Both the position numbers and the translations under genes were made by a program. From Gammaproteobacteria bacterium (GTDB lineage Bacteria > Pseudomonadota > Gammaproteobacteria > UBA6002): DNA of 45,234 nucleotides. The DNA lies in the NCBI GenBank assembly GCA_013697705.1, contig JACCWJ010000001.1:1-45234 (forward strand), read 5' to 3'. Below are positions 1 through 7,591 of this stretch, one piece after another. The notes under the pieces were generated by a model. The model made no database searches and was not told the origin of the DNA. It saw only the letters and a program-made list of their open reading frames with translations. Each line of letters starts with the position of its first letter. Position 1 is the stretch's first letter.

Positions 1-6
1 GAGGCT

Positions 7-37
7 GGATCCCGCGATCAAGTCGCGGGACGACGTG
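7..37. repeat. GC-rich palindromic repeat (REP-like), copy 1
   Basis: Arms tcccgcga (10-17) and tcgcggga (23-30) are perfect inverted repeats around a 5-base loop, followed by cgacgtg. The same core occurs at 5593-5632 and, as gtcgtcccgcgac, many times at the right end of the window. It is intergenic and much more GC-rich than its surroundings. It looks like a dispersed REP-type element; no function can be assigned from sequence. Confidence 0.8.
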
Positions 38-61
38 GGGGGGGGTGTCGCGGGACCCCTG

Positions 62-130
62 TAGGAGTAAGTCGCGAGACCAGATAGGAGTAAGTCGCGA
101 GACCAGATAGGAGTAAAATCGCGTGACCCT
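62..130. repeat. Tandem repeat, 23-bp period, three copies
   Basis: Units beginning taggagtaagtcgcgagac start at 62, 85 and 108. The first two are identical and the third diverges after its first third. A weaker, diverged copy of the start (tgtagaagtg) follows at about 131. The unit contains gtcgcgagac, one base from the gtcgcgggac core of the neighbouring palindromic repeat, so the array probably derives from that element. It lies downstream of the operon ending at 207 and holds no reading frame of interest. Confidence 0.8.
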
Positions 131-206
131 GTAGAAGTGTATATCGGGACCACGCGGTGTATATGTCACGAAGGCGAGTGCATAACTTCTTAGTATGAAC
201 CGATTG

Positions 207-1949
207 CTACGGACGACCTACTGACGATTTCAAATAAATGGAATATAAACCTCGATCAATAAATTTCGTATAATCGGCAGAATTAAAAAATTCCACCAAG
301 GCGTCCTGGGGAGAAACAATCATATTATTCACGACGACAACAAGATCGGGCTTGCTATTGAGGCGCCAATATTCTAATGCAAGATGATTATTTGAATTCG
401 GGGTCAACCATAACGAGCTAGTCATAGGTTTAAGAGCAGTTAACAAATAAAATCCAGCGCTACTAGGATACACAGCAATATTTGCGGGATGATTTTTGCC
501 AATAATGTCGTGCAGGTCGCTAGACAAAGCTTTTAACGCAATCGCCTTTTTTGAAGTGGTGTACAAAAATTTGTAAGGGCCTTCGGTAATTTGCGAATCC
601 ATTTGTGAGTAGTTTGCTTCTCGGTAAATAAAGGCAAATTTATAATAAATCAATGTGCCCAAAACTGCGGTTACCGTAGTGAGGGCGATCATGGAACCTA
701 CTACTGCATTTTTTATTTTAAAAAATTTAAAAGTGCTGAACAAATTGATTAATGTCAGATAGATTAAAATAACCGTAGCCAGAAAAGCTGGTAATAATCC
801 AACCATTGCATTCAGGAAACCATTACTGCTGGCAAAAGCAGTGACGCTGCCAGCGATGACAGAGGGTAGCCACATAATCATTACCAAGCGCTTTGCGAAG
901 TGCGGGTGATCTGTAAAACGCATATAGATTGGAGCTAACAAGCTAAAGTTAATAAATAATGGATGCCAAACTTGTAGATTGCCACCCAGGCTATATTCAG
1001 TCAGATATATTATCAGCAACATGATCGGCAATAAAACTAAACTACCGTAACACCACATTTCTATGTAGCGGCTCCAAGGAGACGCATTTTCATTCATGGA
1101 ATTTTTGGTAAAGAAAGATCTGATCGTTTGTAACAGAATTCCTAAAAGCAAAAATACAAACAGCCCCCAATAATAAATACTACCTAACCATGATTTAAAT
1201 AAGGCAGGTAATTGCGATGTATTTTTGTTTCCATACCCTATTTCCTTTAAATTGTAATAAATATTAAGGACTTCAGTTTGATAGTTAAACACAATTAAGG
1301 ACAATATAATTATGACGGGTAAGGCGCCTAAAATAAAATTAGAAAAAACTCGTTTGTATCCTAAAACAAAAGCTGCCATCACCATCGCAACCGCAACAGG
1401 AATCGCAAAGGGTGGATATGAAAAAACCGCAAGTGCGTAGAATAGGCCCCCCATTTTAAGATAACTATTGTGCGCTGTTTTTTGTTCGGAATATAAAAAA
1501 GTTAATAGAGCAGCTGTGGTGAAACAAAAGATGGCTAGGGTGTTATAAGACAATCCTTGAATGTTAAAGGGAACGTAAAGAATTGGAATGGTGGCAATTA
1601 ATAATGCTCCTCCTTTGCCTACTTCATTTTTAAAAGTGACATAGGTTAATCCCCCCAATAACAGGTTAAATAGCATATACAGATGTCGCGCAAAAAGTAT
1701 TACGCCATCCGTACTATGATTGATGGAAAAAAAAATTTTGTAAAATGGATAAAGTAAGATAGCCGCAAATTGGCAAATAGAGTACTCATCAATAATAGGT
1801 CTACTACCTAAAATAAAACGATAAGGGAGAGCTGCATAAAAGGATTCATCAGTGACATCAACTCCTAGATAGAGCCTTAAGTAGGAGGCTATGCATACCA
1901 TACTTACTAGCACAATCGCGTATTTTTCAATCCATTTGATATTTTTCAT
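207..1949 (-). CDS. Polytopic membrane protein, probable GT-C-type glycosyltransferase
   Basis: This 580-residue protein is mostly hydrophobic, with about a dozen likely membrane segments and a soluble C-terminal tail from about residue 460. Just after the first membrane segment it has D-V-T-D-E (residues 31-35) followed by S-F-Y. An acidic pair in the first periplasmic loop is typical of GT-C enzymes that transfer a sugar from a polyprenyl-phosphate carrier. It is the last gene of the operon and starts 14 bases after the methyltransferase stop. With the GtrB-like GT2 and GtrA-like protein nearby, it fits the third component of a gtr system, the transferase specific for the acceptor. Such proteins are very diverse, so the acceptor is unknown. 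No close family is recognised; the GT-C assignment is inference from topology, motif and context. Confidence 0.7.
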   Translation of the reverse strand: MKNIKWIEKYAIVLVSMVCIASYLRLYLGVDVTDESFYAALPYRFILGSRPIIDEYSICQFAAILLYPFYKIFFSINHSTDGVILFARHLYMLFNLLLGGLTYVTFKNEVGKGGALLIATIPILYVPFNIQGLSYNTLAIFCFTTAALLTFLYSEQKTAHNSYLKMGGLFYALAVFSYPPFAIPVAVAMVMAAFVLGYKRVFSNFILGALPVIIILSLIVFNYQTEVLNIYYNLKEIGYGNKNTSQLPALFKSWLGSIYYWGLFVFLLLGILLQTIRSFFTKNSMNENASPWSRYIEMWCYGSLVLLPIMLLIIYLTEYSLGGNLQVWHPLFINFSLLAPIYMRFTDHPHFAKRLVMIMWLPSVIAGSVTAFASSNGFLNAMVGLLPAFLATVILIYLTLINLFSTFKFFKIKNAVVGSMIALTTVTAVLGTLIYYKFAFIYREANYSQMDSQITEGPYKFLYTTSKKAIALKALSSDLHDIIGKNHPANIAVYPSSAGFYLLTALKPMTSSLWLTPNSNNHLALEYWRLNSKPDLVVVVNNMIVSPQDALVEFFNSADYTKFIDRGLYSIYLKSSVGRP

Positions 1950-1963
1950 GAAAGATCCCTAAT

Positions 1964-2722
1964 TTAAGACTTAGTTGCTACGGCTAAAATAGAGCCACCA
2001 AAAGGAAATTTTATTCCGGAACTAATCAGTATTCTCTCAACATTTTGGATGAATTTAAAACCCGTATTTAACAGGTTAGGAATCTCAAATTCTACTGGCA
2101 CATTCCCTTTAGAAAGATTGAGTTTATAGCGAAGTCTAGAGAGATACATGATTGGAAAAAGTAGTGTCATAAAAGAAGTCATTTTTGTAATCTGAAATCC
2201 TGCCGCAGTTAATTTTTGCTTTAAATCTTTTGCTGTATAGCGACGAACGTGATGTGCGTAATCATCGCTACCACTCCACATAAAAGGATGTTGCGGCACC
2301 GTAAGAATCAGGCCGCCCTTAGGCTTAAGCGCTTGGTAAATTTGCGTTAGTACTAGCTCGTCCTGCTCTATGTGTTCTAAAATATCAAAGGCGCCCACCA
2401 CATCGAATTTATTTTCAAAATCAATTTTCAGTGCGTCCATTTGCACCAGTTCAACATCTTGCGTACGTTGCCTGGCAAAATCTAATCCTTCAATATGCAA
2501 ATCTCCACCGGTAAAGTGAATATTGGTAAATTGGTTGGAAAGAAATGACAATACACAACCCGTGCCACACCCAATTTCCAAGAAATTATTAGCAGCTGAA
2601 AAATACCGCTTTAGCATAGCGCAAATTAGCTTATTTCTTGATTGAAACCAAAAATGATTATTTTCTATTTCAAATAATTTTTCAAAGGCATCAGTCGGGT
2701 AAGAATCTGTAAATGTTTCCAT
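1964..2722 (-). CDS. Class I SAM-dependent methyltransferase
   Basis: This 252-residue protein has the Rossmann-type SAM-binding motif L-E-I-G-C-G-T-G (about residues 48-55), an acidic motif II region (G-G-D-L-H), and V-V-G-A-F-D-I-L-E-H-I in the position of the post-SAM motif of Methyltransf_11/23 proteins. The segment P-K-G-G-L-I-L-T-V-P-Q-H is the usual strand after it. It lies between the WecD-like acetyltransferase (2-base gap upstream) and the polytopic transferase (14-base gap downstream), so it is almost certainly co-transcribed. A methyl group on the sugar or its lipid-linked form is the natural guess, but the substrate is not shown by the sequence. Confidence 0.85.
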   Translation of the reverse strand: METFTDSYPTDAFEKLFEIENNHFWFQSRNKLICAMLKRYFSAANNFLEIGCGTGCVLSFLSNQFTNIHFTGGDLHIEGLDFARQRTQDVELVQMDALKIDFENKFDVVGAFDILEHIEQDELVLTQIYQALKPKGGLILTVPQHPFMWSGSDDYAHHVRRYTAKDLKQKLTAAGFQITKMTSFMTLLFPIMYLSRLRYKLNLSKGNVPVEFEIPNLLNTGFKFIQNVERILISSGIKFPFGGSILAVATKS

Positions 2723-2724
2723 AA

Positions 2725-3396
2725 TTAGTCTTTCAATAAATGATAAATATCCTGGGCATGTCTAAATTTAAATCCTAATGAGCTGTAGAGATTTAAAATG
2801 GTGGTGTTTGCCATGGAAATTGAACTTGTGATTTCTTTGTGGCCAGTGAGAAATAGTTTTTGACAGATTTGTGTCCAAAAAAATTTGGCTAAACCTTTAC
2901 CACGGTAATTGCTCTGTAAAGCATGTAGCACAAGTTTGTTATTTACATAGGCGACAAAACCTGCAGACTCCCCTCCATAGGTAAACCTAAAAACATTGCC
3001 CGATTGTACTAGCTGCGTTAACCATTGACTATACCTTTTGTCCGCAACGGAATTGTCGATGTTGAAATCACGATAAAAACGACTATAGACGAAAACATTT
3101 GCTATCATCGCCTGGACTTCCTGCGTATCGGTAAACTCCATTAAGCCAACTTTTTCATCATAGTGAGCAATAAAGCGCTCTTCGCTGCAAAAGGGCTCAA
3201 CTAACGTATCGCAATAATAAAATCCCGCATCGATAAACTGTTTCGAAGGAAGAAGAGGGTCAATTTTCAATGTAAAATGGCCAGAGTTAATCTTAATAAA
3301 ATCAAATATTTCATTAGAAAACTGGCTAACTTCATAGGATGGCATGCCCAAACAGGGGTAATCCCAGGGTGTTTGTTTCAAACCCTCAGGAAGCAT
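2725..3396 (-). CDS. wecD: WecD-like GNAT acetyltransferase (dTDP-fucosamine type)
   Basis: The protein has 223 residues, essentially the length of E. coli WecD (224), the enzyme that acetylates dTDP-4-amino-4,6-dideoxygalactose with acetyl-CoA. It shares the WecD layout: an N-terminal half ending near a G-F-Y-Y motif, then V-Y-S-R-F with a downstream Y-S-Q-W (WecD has A-Q-S-R-F and Y-A-Q-W), then a GNAT core with the acetyl-CoA loop Y-R-G-K-G-L-A, and M-A-N-T-T-I-L-N-L-Y near the end. It overlaps the GT2 gene upstream by 11 bases. A WecE-like aminotransferase two genes earlier supplies the expected substrate. The family is secure; the exact sugar is inferred. Confidence 0.8.
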   Translation of the reverse strand: MLPEGLKQTPWDYPCLGMPSYEVSQFSNEIFDFIKINSGHFTLKIDPLLPSKQFIDAGFYYCDTLVEPFCSEERFIAHYDEKVGLMEFTDTQEVQAMIANVFVYSRFYRDFNIDNSVADKRYSQWLTQLVQSGNVFRFTYGGESAGFVAYVNNKLVLHALQSNYRGKGLAKFFWTQICQKLFLTGHKEITSSISMANTTILNLYSSLGFKFRHAQDIYHLLKD

Positions 3397-4324
3397 TGCA
3401 AGTACGCTCTTTAATTATATATAAAGGACGGCGTTTAACCTCATCAAAGGTTCTGCCTAAATAAATTCCAATGATGCCTAAGTTACCGATAATTATGCCA
3501 CTTAAAAAATAGAGTGACGCCATTAGGCTACTCCAGTTTGAAATGGGAGTATGATAAATAACAGATTTCAGCAACAGTGTTATACCATATAACAAAGCAA
3601 GCGCTGAAATTCCAAATCCCACTTTAACCGATATTCTAAGGGGCTTGTCCGAATAAGCGATAATGGCGTCAGTCGCTAATTTAAGACGTTTTCTAAACGT
3701 GTAAGTACTTCTACCCACATGCCTATCTTCTCGCTTAGCTTCAATGGCGCCGACGGAAAACCCCGTCCAATTGATCAAACCGCTAAAAAAGCGCGCCTGT
3801 TCTCGCATGGTCTTATAGTTTTCTAAAACCGGCTTCGATAAAATACAAAAATTCCCTGAGTACTCTTCATGCTCCATTCCAGATAAGAGACGAAATACTC
3901 TATAAAATGATCTGGTAAGTAGCTTATGTAACGGAGACTCTGGACCATTCAATCTTTTGACAAATACAATATCATGCTGTGCATTTATTGCTTTTTCGTA
4001 CAGGATAGGAATAGTTTCGGGCGGATCTTGCAAATCACAGTCCATCACCACGACCCAGTCTCCCTGACAAAAATCAAGCCCCGCTGTGATGCCATAATGT
4101 TGACCGAAATTTCGCGTAAATCGCAGCCCTTTAACACGCTTGTCTTGTTTAGCAAGCGTTGAGATGAGCAACCAGGAATCATCCTTGCTGCCATCGTCGA
4201 CTAAGATCAGCTCATAATCGAGAGGAAAATTTTGTAAGGCTAAAGAAATACGCGTGTAGAGCACATTGATACATTTTTCTGAATTATAAATAGGCACTAC
4301 AATGGAAAGCATTGAACCGCTCAT
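3386..4324 (-). CDS. GtrB/ArnC-like family 2 glycosyltransferase, polyprenyl-phosphate acceptor
   Basis: This 312-residue protein has a GT-A fold start (S-I-V-V-P-I-Y-N-S), V-D-D-G-S (about 42-46), and M-D-C-D-L-Q-D-P-P, the D-x-D and D-L-Q-D-P-P signature of polyprenyl-phosphate sugar transferases (GtrB, ArnC, DPM1). Two membrane segments lie at about residues 232-285, as in GtrB and ArnC. The start codon overlaps the stop of the aminotransferase as ATGA (4321-4324), indicating translational coupling. A second Met four codons in is also possible. It probably loads the amino sugar made by the neighbouring Wec-like enzymes onto undecaprenyl phosphate on the cytoplasmic face of the membrane. 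Confidence 0.88.
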   Translation of the reverse strand: MSGSMLSIVVPIYNSEKCINVLYTRISLALQNFPLDYELILVDDGSKDDSWLLISTLAKQDKRVKGLRFTRNFGQHYGITAGLDFCQGDWVVVMDCDLQDPPETIPILYEKAINAQHDIVFVKRLNGPESPLHKLLTRSFYRVFRLLSGMEHEEYSGNFCILSKPVLENYKTMREQARFFSGLINWTGFSVGAIEAKREDRHVGRSTYTFRKRLKLATDAIIAYSDKPLRISVKVGFGISALALLYGITLLLKSVIYHTPISNWSSLMASLYFLSGIIIGNLGIIGIYLGRTFDEVKRRPLYIIKERTCNAS

Positions 4325-5463
4325 ACGACTAAGGACGCGGATGTTGATTGGGCTTTATAAATGGCTCCAATTACCGCCTCTATTCCTGTAAAGCCCTCCC
4401 ACAGGGGTAAGCGCACAATTCTTTTATAAATACTTTCACAAACTGGGAGAGATTCAACAGGCTTACCAAATTTTTTACCTGCAGGAGATAAGTGTAAGGG
4501 AATATAATGATGAGGAGCGGTAATGCCTTGACTAGCCAAAAATTGCCGAAGTTGCGTCCCCTCTTGTTCCGTGGGTGCTATCAAATAATAAATATGGGCG
4601 TTGTGGAGTGAGCCTTTAGGCACAGAGGGTCGTGAATAGCCCCATTTTTCTATATCTACTAACCCTTCATGAAATTGTTGCCAGATAGTTTGTCGATTCT
4701 TATTAATCACGTCCATTCGTTCTAATTGTCCCAATAACACCGCCGCGCCAAATTCGTTCATGACGTATGAAGAACCTAAATCTTGCCAGGTATATTTATC
4801 CACAAGACCCTCAATAAAGGCATCACGATTAGTGCCCTTTTGGCAGATCACTTTGGCACGATCTATCAATGCTTCATCATTGATAATTAAAGCGCCCCCT
4901 AGGCCCGCTGTAATATTCTTAGTGTGATGAAAGCTTAACGTGCCGAGCTTTCCGAAAGTCCCCAAATATTTGCCATTAAATTGAGCGCCTATACATTGCG
5001 CAGCATCCTCGACAATAGGAATACCTTTCGCATCAGCAATTGCACAGATGGCAGCCATATCGCAGGCTACGGCGGCATAATGCATCACCACGATCGCCTT
5101 TGTTTTAGGGGTGATGGCAGCCTCTAAGGCAAGAGGATCCATATTCAAAGTATCTTTCTGTATATCAACGAAAACAAGCCGGGCTCCAAAAAGGGCAAAG
5201 GCATTTGCAGTTGAGACAAAGGTAAAACTGGGTAAGATAACTTCATCACCGGGCTGAATGTTGAGTAATAGAGCACTCATTTCTAACGCGGCGGTGCAAG
5301 AATGTGTCACCAGCATTTCGCGTTGGTAATAATTTTTCAAAAAATCGCGACAGAGCTTGGTGTAAGTCTCGCTAGTTAGGTGAGATGGGTTAGCCAATAG
5401 GTCGTTTACCGCGGCTATTTCTTTTTCGCCAAAGTATGAGAGACTGTAAGGAATTTTGCTCAT
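4321..5463 (-). CDS. wecE: WecE-like dTDP-4-amino-4,6-dideoxygalactose transaminase
   Basis: This 380-residue protein belongs to the DegT/DnrJ/EryC1/StrS family of PLP-dependent sugar aminotransferases. It follows E. coli WecE nearly block by block: S-C-T-A-A-L-E-M near residue 58, G-D-E-V-I-L-P-S-F-T-F-V-S-T-A-N-A-F, V-E-D-A-A-Q, the PLP-lysine segment S-F-H-H-T-K-N, D-K-Y-T-W-Q-D-L-G-S-S-Y, and H-Y-I-P-L-H. In E. coli it converts dTDP-4-keto-6-deoxyglucose to dTDP-Fuc4N. It is the first gene of the five-gene minus-strand operon. The upstream enzymes RmlA and RmlB are not in the window. Confidence 0.9.
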   Translation of the reverse strand: MSKIPYSLSYFGEKEIAAVNDLLANPSHLTSETYTKLCRDFLKNYYQREMLVTHSCTAALEMSALLLNIQPGDEVILPSFTFVSTANAFALFGARLVFVDIQKDTLNMDPLALEAAITPKTKAIVVMHYAAVACDMAAICAIADAKGIPIVEDAAQCIGAQFNGKYLGTFGKLGTLSFHHTKNITAGLGGALIINDEALIDRAKVICQKGTNRDAFIEGLVDKYTWQDLGSSYVMNEFGAAVLLGQLERMDVINKNRQTIWQQFHEGLVDIEKWGYSRPSVPKGSLHNAHIYYLIAPTEQEGTQLRQFLASQGITAPHHYIPLHLSPAGKKFGKPVESLPVCESIYKRIVRLPLWEGFTGIEAVIGAIYKAQSTSASLVV

Positions 5464-5498
5464 GCACGATACCTGTGAGTAGTTTTTTCCAAGGGTGT

Positions 5499-5525
5499 AT
5501 CTTACCAGCTTGCGTTATTTGTGAA
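5499..5525 (-). promoter_or_regulatory. Possible promoter of the wecE-like operon
   Basis: Read on the minus strand, TTCACA (5520-5525, five of six matches to the -35 consensus) is followed after 15 bases by TAAGAT (5499-5504, four of six matches to the -10), preceded by TGG. The spacer is short, so this is a weak prediction. Transcription would start about 25-30 bases upstream of the ATG at 5463. Confidence 0.3.
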
Positions 5526-5592
5526 AATATTTTTTGAATCTTCGTCGCCTTATGAACGAATGCTTATCTCTTTACCCCTCCAGTCCTCCGCC

Positions 5593-5632
5593 GTCGTCCC
5601 GCGACTTGATCTGACTTGATCGCGGGACCCAG
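5593..5632. repeat. GC-rich palindromic repeat (REP-like), copy 2 with internal duplication
   Basis: Arms gtcccgcga (5596-5604) and tcgcgggac (5620-5628) flank an interior in which acttgatc occurs twice. Compared with the reverse complement of the copy at 7-37, this copy has 10 extra bases (ctgacttgat) that duplicate the loop side. It sits between two divergent genes. Confidence 0.8.
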
Positions 5633-5847
5633 GAATTAGGTGTTACAAACACAAAACGATATACTCCACAGGTTTTTCGAGAAAACAAAAAGGAGTATTC
5701 AAAGACCTTAGATTCTCTTCTGGGTTCTTCTGTGGTTCAATTCGTGTCATTACATATTTGGGCTAACAGTCTCGATCCTTAGTTCAGCTAGGGTTTAGCT
5801 AGGATCGTTCGTATTCATATAGGTTTAATAATCTAATTTTAGGGATA

Positions 5848-6279
5848 ATGGTGAAAATGTTTGGCGAATCTATAATGAATCGAATAAGCGTCCGGAATCT
5901 GTCATTGACAAAATTTGTTAAGGCGGAATTCTTTATCTTTTTAATGTTAAGTGGCATAAATTCTCTTACGACGTATACAGTATATTTATTATTGATAAAT
6001 ATTCTCAACTATAAAGTCGCTTACAGTATTACTTATTTGTTAGGAATAGCCCTTTCCTATTTTACGAACAGTACCATCACGTTTAAAACCCAGCTTTCGT
6101 TCAAAGGCTTAGTGAAATTTTATATTATTTATCTGTTGCAATATTTAGTAAGCATCGCTCTATTAAATGTTATGGTCGAACATTTCAATGTTCATAAATC
6201 ACTGGCCCCCATATTCGTGATGGGCATAGTTGTTCCTATTTCATTTTTCGTAGTTAAATTTGCAACTACAAAGCCGTAG
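5848..6279 (+). CDS. GtrA-like membrane protein, probable polyprenyl-linked sugar flippase
   Basis: This 143-residue protein has four hydrophobic segments and the GtrA family pattern: F-L-M-L-S-G-I-N at the first membrane segment, then L-G-I-A-L-S-Y-F-T-N-S-T-I-T-F-K, a conserved family signature. GtrA proteins are thought to flip undecaprenyl-phosphate-linked sugars to the periplasmic side. The ATG at 5848 has an SD-like aggga only two bases away. The ATG at 5857 would have better spacing and is also plausible. It is divergent from the wecE operon, whose GT2 and polytopic protein would be its functional partners. Confidence 0.85.
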   Translation: MVKMFGESIMNRISVRNLSLTKFVKAEFFIFLMLSGINSLTTYTVYLLLINILNYKVAYSITYLLGIALSYFTNSTITFKTQLSFKGLVKFYIIYLLQYLVSIALLNVMVEHFNVHKSLAPIFVMGIVVPISFFVVKFATTKP

Positions 6280-6331
6280 CACTTACACGATATATATAGC
6301 AAAAAGATTATTTATGTAGCGGGAAAGAAAA

Positions 6332-6354
6332 GTGGGCCACTGAGTGCGGCCCAC
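6332..6354 (-). terminator. Rho-independent terminator of the 372-residue secreted protein gene
   Basis: The 7-bp GC-rich inverted repeat gtgggcc/ggcccac has a 9-base loop. On the minus strand it is followed by a pyrimidine-rich run (cttttcttt) and lies 5 bases past the stop codon. On the plus strand it is followed by aaatatt, so it serves the minus-strand gene. Confidence 0.6.
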
Positions 6355-6359
6355 AAATA

Positions 6360-7478
6360 TTAATAGGGATAAGGACGAACAATAGCGCCAACTGCACGTC
6401 TATCATTGCGACCATAACAAACTAACTTGGTAACAGGATAAATGAAGTAGCGTTTTGGATGGAAGCAAGTGTATTCACCACGACGCCATTCACAAACAGT
6501 CACCCGACGATTAACTCGCACACCTGTTTGATAATAGGTTACATAACGGCACACACGGTTATTTTCGCTCCAAAAATAACGACTTAATTGACGTTCACGC
6601 CAGATAAGATAGCTTAACTCTTGGTCACGATCATAGATATCATCCCATTCACGTACTTTCAGTTTTCCGTTATACCATTCACGATCACTCAATGCGCGCT
6701 CTCTGTGTGACATGCGATAATCTCTATCCTTTAAGCGATTTTCTCGCTCTTTAATCTGCCAGTCTCTTGCACGAAGTTCGCGTTCACGTAATTCGCGTTG
6801 ACGAAATTGACTCTCGGTATCCCTATCATGAGTTACGCTTGTTATCTTGCCACTGCGAACATCATTCACCGTTGAGGTTACATCAGAGACAAAGCCCCTT
6901 CGTTGTTCTACTTGCACTCTGGGCGTAGGATGTACAACGGAGGTTGTGCTGCCGTCGCGACTATCGCGCACATTGGTAGAAAATGAATTTTGCGAACGTG
7001 ACTCCTCATTACGGCTTTGAGTATTTCTATCCGAAGGACGTTCTCTGTAAGTATGTTGAGTTACCGTAACACGATTCTCATCGTTAGCTTCCGTTCTTAC
7101 CGGAGCAGTTTGCCGAGTGTAGGGTCTCGTATACTGCACACGTGAGTTACTTCTCATTGTAGGAGCAGGTGAAGTTTGGGCTTGGGCTTCTTCCGCTTTT
7201 TTTTGTGCTAATTCATCTGCTCTTTTCTTCGTTAATTCATCTGCCTTCTTTTGAGCATCCTCTTCAGCTTTCTTTTGCGCTTCCTCTACTGCTCTTTTTT
7301 GATTATCTGCCATCTCTCTCGCTGCGTCTGCATTTTGAGTAGAGGGTGATACATTTTCAGTAGCAGCGGGAGCACTGACACTCGATTGGAAGCCAGCCGT
7401 AGAGTCATCACCAAAGGCGACACTACAAGGCCCTAATATCAAAACAGCGAAGATCGATTTAGTTAAAATTTTCTTCAT
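6360..7478 (-). CDS. Secreted coiled-coil/Arg-rich hypothetical protein
   Basis: This 372-residue protein of unrecognised function begins with a signal peptide (M-K-K-I-L-T-K-S..., cleavage probably after V-A-F-G, about residue 23). Next comes an Ala/Lys/Glu/Gln-rich stretch at about 50-105 with repeated A-Q-K-K-A-(E/D)-E heptad-like units, probably helical coiled coil. A Ser/Thr/Arg/Asn-rich linker follows, then a charged block at about 220-275 rich in R-E-R-E-L and D-R-(D/E), and a Tyr/Trp/Arg-rich C-terminus with C-x-(n)-C pairs that could form disulphides in the periplasm. A good SD (aaggaataatt before the ATG) supports the start. It has its own terminator and appears monocistronic. It could be an envelope structural or binding protein; nothing shows which. 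Confidence 0.7.
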   Translation of the reverse strand: MKKILTKSIFAVLILGPCSVAFGDDSTAGFQSSVSAPAATENVSPSTQNADAAREMADNQKRAVEEAQKKAEEDAQKKADELTKKRADELAQKKAEEAQAQTSPAPTMRSNSRVQYTRPYTRQTAPVRTEANDENRVTVTQHTYRERPSDRNTQSRNEESRSQNSFSTNVRDSRDGSTTSVVHPTPRVQVEQRRGFVSDVTSTVNDVRSGKITSVTHDRDTESQFRQRELRERELRARDWQIKERENRLKDRDYRMSHRERALSDREWYNGKLKVREWDDIYDRDQELSYLIWRERQLSRYFWSENNRVCRYVTYYQTGVRVNRRVTVCEWRRGEYTCFHPKRYFIYPVTKLVCYGRNDRRAVGAIVRPYPY

Positions 7479-7591
7479 AATTATTCCTTCTTATAAACTT
7501 TAATTGTAAGTAATGAGACTCATGACATGATCAGCGCGATCTGGGTAATGATTCGCCAACCATTCTTTGAAAATTTTTGAGTTAATGTATT

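Larger units (their letters stand above)
5464..5847. other. Divergent intergenic region between wecE operon and gtrA-like gene
   Basis: This 384-base gap carries the control regions of the divergent operons. It contains a possible minus-strand promoter (5499-5525), a REP-like palindrome with an internal duplication (5593-5632), and a 7-bp inverted repeat (5773-5779 with 5801-5807, 21-base loop) just upstream of the plus-strand gene. The only reading frame inside it (ATG at 5551) has no ribosome binding site and runs through the repeat, so no gene is called. Confidence 0.6.

Noticed and set aside
5799-6008. Minus-strand 69-codon frame overlapping the GtrA-like gene
   Set aside because: It is a shadow of a well-supported family gene on the other strand.
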